A stretch of 64,000 nucleotides of DNA from Phycisphaerales bacterium (GTDB taxonomy: Bacteria; Planctomycetota; Phycisphaerae; Phycisphaerales; UBA1924). The number at the start of each line of letters is the position of its first letter. Position 1 is the first letter of the stretch. Both the position numbers and the translations under genes were made by a program. The stretch lies in assembly GCA_020427635.1 (NCBI GenBank), contig JAGQOH010000007.1:18306-82305 (forward strand), written 5' to 3'. Below, in pieces: positions 60,660-64,000 of the stretch. The notes below the pieces were generated by a model. It was not told the origin of the DNA. It did not search any database and worked only from the letters and a program-made list of their open reading frames with translations.

Positions 60660-60799
60660 ATGAATCGACGAATGCCTGTGGGACTACATTATGGATGTCG
60701 TGGTTGCGGGTTCGAGTCCCGTCCACTCCGCTTTCATCGCTCGGGGTGGTAGCTCAAACGGTAGAGCGCGCGTCTCACACCTCCTTGTCGTCGGTTCAT
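60660..60799 (+). ncRNA. Y RNA candidate 2 with circularly permuted tRNA-like domain
   Basis: Outer 12-bp helix ATGAATCGACGA / TCGTCGGTTCAT (60660-60671 with 60788-60799), AUGCC (60672-60676) opposite CCUCCUUG (60780-60787), and an 8-bp inner helix TGTGGGAC / GTCTCACA (60677-60684, 60772-60779). Inside are a small ACAT/ATGT hairpin and a T arm GCGGG-TTCGAGT-CCCGT (60706-60722). The acceptor-like stem CCACTCC / GGGGTGG (60723-60729, 60743-60749) is closed by a 13-base loop, then comes a D arm GCTC-AAACGGTA-GAGC (60752-60767). The order T arm, acceptor, D arm is a permuted tRNA whose anticodon arm is replaced by the Ro-binding stem, as in YrlA-type Y RNAs. Confidence 0.85.
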
Positions 60800-60801
60800 T
60801 T

Positions 60802-60875
60802 CTGGGCGTAGCTCAGCTTGGCAGAGCGCGTGCCTTGGATGCACGAGGCCGAAGGTTCGAATCCTTCCGCCCAGA
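60802..60875 (+). tRNA. tRNA-Pro(UGG), atypical anticodon loop
   Basis: 74 bases, full cloverleaf: acceptor CTGGGCG / CGCCCAG with C1-G72, D arm GCTC...GAGC, anticodon stem CGTGC / GCACG with loop CTTGGAT, T arm GAAGG-TTCGAAT-CCTTC, A73, no encoded CCA. Anticodon TGG gives Pro, but position 37 is A where bacterial tRNA-Pro has G (the TrmD methylation site). It starts two bases after Y RNA candidate 2. Confidence 0.88.
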
Positions 60876-60884
60876 CTTGGAAAG

Positions 60885-60994
60885 ACGGATCAGCGAATGC
60901 CGTCGGGAGTACATGGTTCCGCCGCGGGTTCAAATCCCGAGGTCGTTGCAACGCAGCGGCCGGCACCTCTCGGCACCCCTTGTCGCTGGTCCGT
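60885..60994 (+). ncRNA. Y RNA candidate 3 with T-arm minihelix
   Basis: Outer 12-bp helix ACGGATCAGCGA / TCGCTGGTCCGT (60885-60896, 60983-60994), AUGCC (60897-60901) opposite ACCCCUUG (60975-60982), and an 8-bp inner helix GTCGGGAG / CTCTCGGC (60902-60909, 60967-60974, two wobbles). Then come UACAU, a T arm CGGG-TTCAAAT-CCCG (60925-60939) and a 9-bp acceptor-like stem GGTCGTTGC / GCAGCGGCC closed by the triloop AAC (60941-60961). There is no D arm. It is compensated against candidate 2 at several outer-helix pairs. Confidence 0.8.
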
Positions 60995-61001
60995 TTCTCT
61001 G

Positions 61002-61075
61002 AGCCTCGTAGCTCAGTTGGATAGAGCGCCGCGCTACGAACGCGGAGGTCGCAGGTTCGAATCCCGCCGAGGCTA
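61002..61075 (+). tRNA. tRNA-Arg(ACG)
   Basis: 74 bases: acceptor AGCCTCG / CGAGGCT, D arm GCTC-AGTTGGATA-GAGC, anticodon stem CCGCG / CGCGG with loop CTACGAA (anticodon ACG), T arm GCAGG-TTCGAAT-CCCGC with one A-C mismatch, discriminator A, no encoded CCA. It starts seven bases after Y RNA candidate 3 and ends 30 bases before rtcB. Confidence 0.93.
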
Positions 61076-61105
61076 CTTTAGTATGACCCGTAAGGAGCCC
61101 CAACA

Positions 61106-62602
61106 ATGACCACGTCTGCAACGCCATTTATCGAGACCGGTGATGCGACCGCAATGCTCCCGCTGCCGAAGGGCCGCAAGCCGGTCACCGTGATTGGTAC
61201 GCCGGCGATCCGAGCGACATTTGATGAAGGCTGCCTGGAGCAAACCATCAACTCGGCGATGGCGCCGGGCGTATCGCACCTTGTGCTGAACCCCGATGCG
61301 CACATTGGGTATGGGACGCCGGTGGGCTGCGTGATGGCAAGCCCGACGCACATCTATCCAGGCCCCGTGGGGGTGGACATCAAGTGTTCGATGAGCCTGC
61401 TTGCACTCGACATTGATGAGGATGCCGTGCGCGATGTGCGTACGCGGCGGGCCATCATTGACGCGATCTGTGAGCGTACGCCAACCGGCGCCGGCCGCGG
61501 GCAGCGCCACGTGCCCAAGTCGCGCAATGTGCCCGAGGTACTCGGGGCGCAGATCGTGACCGAGGGTGCAACGGTGGATGTATGCAATGCGCTCAGCATT
61601 CCACCGGAATGGGCGGATCGCTGCGAGGACAGCCGCCACCTGGGCCATGATGGATCGGTTGATGCATTGCGCGCGCGGCTTGTAATACATCGCCAGAACG
61701 AACGGTTCACGAAGAAGTTTCCCGAGAAGATCACGCAGCTCGGTTCGTATGGCGGCGGAAACCACTTTGGCGAATGCGAGGTGGTTCGGCTGCGCGAAGA
61801 CGACCGAGCACAGGAAGCCGCGATGGTCTTTGGGCTCCGAGAAGGCGGCGTTGCATTCCTTTCGCACTGTGGCTCGCGCGGGCTTGGCCATGCGCTTGCG
61901 TCAGGGCAGTTCAAGGCGTTGGAGCAGCACTTCACGACCTGGGGCATCCCGCTTCCTGGCGGTGATCGGCAGTTGGTACATGCACCGCTCGGCACGGAGG
62001 AGGCGGATGCCTACCTTGACGACATGGCACTAGGCGCCAACTTTGCAACCGTCAACCACATGTTGATCAATGCGCTCGTACTCGAGGCGTTTCAGGAAGT
62101 GTTCCCGGGGATCGATGGGCGGCTGGTGTACTTCATCAGTCACAACATTGCCCGGCAGGAGGTGCTCGATGGCAAGATGCACTGGGTACATCGCAAGGGG
62201 GCGACGCGCGCATTCCCAGGTGGTCATCATGCGCTCAAGGGAACGCCGTTCGAATCGACAGGCCATCCGATTCTGTTGCCTGGCAATCCGCAGGCCGGGT
62301 CCTCGGTGATGGTGGCGAACGAGGGCGCCGAGGTGTCGTGCTATAGCGTGAATCACGGTGCGGGGCGCATGCTCGGTCGAAAGGCGGCATCGCGCACGCT
62401 CGACCAGAAGGAGATTGATGCATCCTTCAAGGAGCATGACATCTTGACCAACTGCAGGAACTATCCGATTGATGAGGCACCGGCCGCGTATAAGGACTTC
62501 GACGAGGTGCTGAGGTCGGTCGAACTAGCGGGGCTCGCAAGTGAAGTGGCGCGCCTTGAGGCACGGTTCGTGATCAAGGATGGGGACAAGGCGGATGATT
62601 AG
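61106..62602 (+). CDS. rtcB: RNA-splicing ligase RtcB
   Basis: 498 residues; GTP/Mn-dependent ligase joining 2',3'-cyclic phosphate (or 3'-phosphate) to 5'-OH RNA ends. All metal and catalytic residues are visible: Asp91 and Cys94 in GVDIKC, Asn219-His220 in GGGNHF, His254 in LSHCGSRG, His346 in ISHNIA, and the guanylated His417 in SVNHGAGR. The length is near the archaeal form and longer than the 408 residues of E. coli. AAGGAG lies eight bases before the ATG; transcription is probably read through from the ro60 promoter. Confidence 0.97.
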   Translation: MTTSATPFIETGDATAMLPLPKGRKPVTVIGTPAIRATFDEGCLEQTINSAMAPGVSHLVLNPDAHIGYGTPVGCVMASPTHIYPGPVGVDIKCSMSLLALDIDEDAVRDVRTRRAIIDAICERTPTGAGRGQRHVPKSRNVPEVLGAQIVTEGATVDVCNALSIPPEWADRCEDSRHLGHDGSVDALRARLVIHRQNERFTKKFPEKITQLGSYGGGNHFGECEVVRLREDDRAQEAAMVFGLREGGVAFLSHCGSRGLGHALASGQFKALEQHFTTWGIPLPGGDRQLVHAPLGTEEADAYLDDMALGANFATVNHMLINALVLEAFQEVFPGIDGRLVYFISHNIARQEVLDGKMHWVHRKGATRAFPGGHHALKGTPFESTGHPILLPGNPQAGSSVMVANEGAEVSCYSVNHGAGRMLGRKAASRTLDQKEIDASFKEHDILTNCRNYPIDEAPAAYKDFDEVLRSVELAGLASEVARLEARFVIKDGDKADD

Positions 62603-63620
62603 CCTCGATGGTGCCATGGGCGAGGGTGGTGGGCAAGTGCTGCGCACTGCGCTTTCGCTATCGATGTGCACGGGGCAGCCTCTTCGCATTCAGAACATCC
62701 GTGCCAATCGACCCAAGCCAGGGCTATTGCGTCAACATCTCACCGCCGTGAATGCTGCGTGTGCAGTCTGTGCTGGCAGCGCCACTGGAGCCGAGTTGGG
62801 CTCGCACGAACTCACTTTCTTACCTGATGCCATCCGAGCCGGAGACTATGACTTCGCGATTGGTTCGGCTGGCAGCACCACATTGGTGCTGCAGACGATT
62901 CTGCCAGCGCTGATGACCGCATCTGGACCGTCCTCCGTTGTCCTTTCCGGTGGAACACACAATACTCATGCGCCGAGCGTGCACTTCTTGCAGCACGCGT
63001 TTCTTCCACTCATCGAGCGCATGGGGCCAACGATCCGGCTTGATCTTGAGCGGCATGGGTTCTATCCGGCGGGCGGCGGACAGATTCACGTGCACATCGA
63101 GCCAACCGAGCAGCTTAAGCCGACCGAACTGCTTCTCCCATCTCCCATCACTGGCCGTCGTGCGATTGCAAGTGTGGCTGGCCTTTCCGGCTCGATCGCC
63201 AAGCGTGAGCTTGCCATCGTGGCGGATCATCTTGGGTGGGAGCCGGACTGCCTGCACATTGAACAGCTTGCCGACGAGGTGGGACCCGGCAACATCCTGA
63301 GCATCGAAATTCAGCGCGAAGACGTTACTGAAGTATTCACGGGCTTCGGCGAGCGAGGTGTTTCTGCGGAGCGCGTCGCATCGAACACCGTGCGCGATGT
63401 GCAACGCTACCTCGGCAGCAATGTTCCCGTGTGGCACTACCTCGCGGACCAGCTCATGCTTCCGCTTGCCCTGGCAGGTGGGGGGGCCTTTAGGACTGGC
63501 CCCCTCAGTAAGCACGCTCAGACCAACGTCCATGTGCTCGAGGCATTCCTCGGCAGCTGCATCCAGGCGGCTGAGATCGATGGCGCAAGTGTGGAGATCC
63601 GGGCCCAGCCTCGCCGGTAG
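62595..63620 (+). CDS. rtcA: RNA 3'-terminal phosphate cyclase RtcA
   Basis: 341 residues from the ATG at 62595, which overlaps the rtcB stop by 8 bases. It makes 2',3'-cyclic phosphate ends with ATP. Blocks: GAMGEGGGQVLRTALSLSMC, RANRPKPGLLRQHLTAVNAA, GFYPAGGGQIHVHIEP, and SKHAQTNVHVLEAFLG with the adenylated His307 (equivalent to His309 in E. coli). Cyclase and ligase together can reseal 3'-phosphate breaks. Confidence 0.96.
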   Translation: MISLDGAMGEGGGQVLRTALSLSMCTGQPLRIQNIRANRPKPGLLRQHLTAVNAACAVCAGSATGAELGSHELTFLPDAIRAGDYDFAIGSAGSTTLVLQTILPALMTASGPSSVVLSGGTHNTHAPSVHFLQHAFLPLIERMGPTIRLDLERHGFYPAGGGQIHVHIEPTEQLKPTELLLPSPITGRRAIASVAGLSGSIAKRELAIVADHLGWEPDCLHIEQLADEVGPGNILSIEIQREDVTEVFTGFGERGVSAERVASNTVRDVQRYLGSNVPVWHYLADQLMLPLALAGGGAFRTGPLSKHAQTNVHVLEAFLGSCIQAAEIDGASVEIRAQPRR

Positions 63621-63787
63621 GCGGGCACCAGAAGGAGCACTCCACTTCAAGTTTAGTTGCCGAGGGCCTGTGGCCCCTTCTAGTGCCCCGCATTGCAACG
63701 GGACGGCCTTGCCAGCGAAGCCGAGGTGACAGCTCCTGGGCCCTTCGCTGCCGGATCGCGAAACCAGCCCTAGGGGTCCAGAAAGGG
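63621..63787. other. intergenic stretch behind rtcA
   Basis: About 165 bases with no gene. GGGCCTGTGGCCCC and CTAGGGG-type short palindromes are present; nothing else is recognised. Confidence 0.4.
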
Positions 63788-63875
63788 CGACTAATACTTT
63801 GAGCATACAAGTTCGAATCCCATTATCTCCGCTTTCCCGGTCTATCGGGGCTCTAGGGTAGAGACCGTGCGCGCA
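63788..63875 (+). pseudogene. tRNA 3'-end remnant at island right flank
   Basis: GTTCGAATCCCAT (63811-63823) is identical to the T-arm end of tRNA-Ser(UGA); CCGCTT-N6-TCTAT-n-GGGG follows at the same spacing as behind the intact tRNA. The 5' part is not a cloverleaf. It also recalls the layout of Y RNA candidate 2 (GACTA, T loop, CTCCGCTTTC, GGTAGAG) but lacks AUGCC and CCUUG. Most likely a duplicated tRNA end left by island insertion. Confidence 0.5.
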
Positions 63876-63883
63876 AGAGCGCC

Positions 63884-63911
63884 AAAAAGGCTGCAGAACT
63901 GCGGCCTTTTT
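63884..63911. terminator. rho-independent terminator after the RNA-repair operon
   Basis: 13-base complementary arms AAAAAGGCTGCAG / CTGCGGCCTTTTT (one G-T wobble) around AA; runs of five A and five T make it work in both directions. Confidence 0.9.
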
Positions 63912-63950
63912 GCGCTTTCCAAATGGTCTCCGGGCACGACGTTGGGCAAG

Positions 63951-64000
63951 TATGCGAGAAATCTGGTCCCCGGGTGCAAAAGGTCTCCGGTGCGATTTTT
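63951..64000 (+). repeat. direct repeat, right copy, flanking the RNA-repair island
   Basis: Matches 57056-57105 at 48 of 50 positions. The window ends inside or at the end of this copy, so its full length is unknown. Confidence 0.95.

Noticed and set aside
60677..60779. Functional permuted tRNA gene (as in some algae and archaea)
   Set aside because: No anticodon stem can be formed when the halves are joined, and the flanks pair into a Ro-type stem shared with two neighbours; the Y RNA reading explains more.
63788..63875. Fourth Y RNA
   Set aside because: Lacks AUGCC, CCUUG and a long outer helix; better explained as a duplicated tRNA-Ser end.
1..64000. CRISPR arrays, insertion sequences, prophage genes, rRNA genes
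   Set aside because: None seen; the only mobile-element traces are the hairpin repeats and the island-flanking duplication.

Overview
The window comes from a high-GC planctomycete, most likely of the Phycisphaerae type. The evidence is the C-terminal zinc ribbon (CxxC...GLPP...CPxC) of the protein at 46433-47101, the many secreted or lipoprotein hypotheticals, genes that often lack a good Shine-Dalgarno, and an S10-spc-alpha ribosomal operon without rpmD, adk, map or rpsD. This placement is inferred from style and family content, not from a phylogeny.

Layout. 1-1900: 3' end of an ECF sigma factor gene, a membrane protein that may be its anti-sigma factor, and a secreted Pro/Arg/Glu-rich protein. 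1939-9834: an oligopeptide-type ABC importer operon (DppC-like permease, membrane-anchored solute-binding protein, DppB-like permease, second DppC-like permease, one ATPase). 20337-9838 (minus): seven closely packed genes with three SPFH/HflKC-like proteins, an ABC-2 exporter (ATPase and permease), a TPR-like protein and a FAH-family hydrolase. 20754-25919: another ABC-2 permease, lipoproteins, pheS, and intergenic hairpin repeats. 41227-25977 (minus): rpsJ through rplQ including secY, infA and rpoA, ending at a rho-independent terminator. 41521-48946: secreted or lipoprotein hypotheticals, a candidate structured ncRNA with a terminator, more hairpin repeats, and a Dus-family tRNA-dihydrouridine synthase. 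48961: a perfect parS-like 16-bp palindrome at about the place where strand composition changes from C-rich to G-rich, so the replication origin may be close. 49017-56768: two small hypotheticals, a Fur-family regulator, a GlmU-like enzyme, an M14 peptidase, a thioredoxin-like protein and a VTT-domain membrane protein.

56848-64000 is the most interesting part: an RNA-repair island behind tRNA-Ser(UGA), bounded by a roughly 190-bp imperfect direct duplication. It encodes RtcR (divergent sigma-54 activator), a sigma-54 promoter with an upstream inverted repeat, Ro60/Rsr, RtcB RNA ligase and RtcA RNA cyclase. Between ro60 and rtcB I find three RNAs that fold like bacterial Y RNAs. They share an outer helix whose sequence differs between copies but stays paired, an invariant AUGCC on the 5' side, CCUUG on the 3' side, and a GA(C/G)UACAU block. 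One of them carries a circularly permuted tRNA-like domain. They alternate with two tRNA genes (Y, Y, tRNA-Pro, Y, tRNA-Arg), so tRNA-processing enzymes could release the Y RNAs. Rtc/Ro60/Y RNA operons are known from enterobacteria (rsr-yrlBA-rtcBA). The planctomycete version with interleaved tRNAs and the detailed RNA architecture is the candidate new system.
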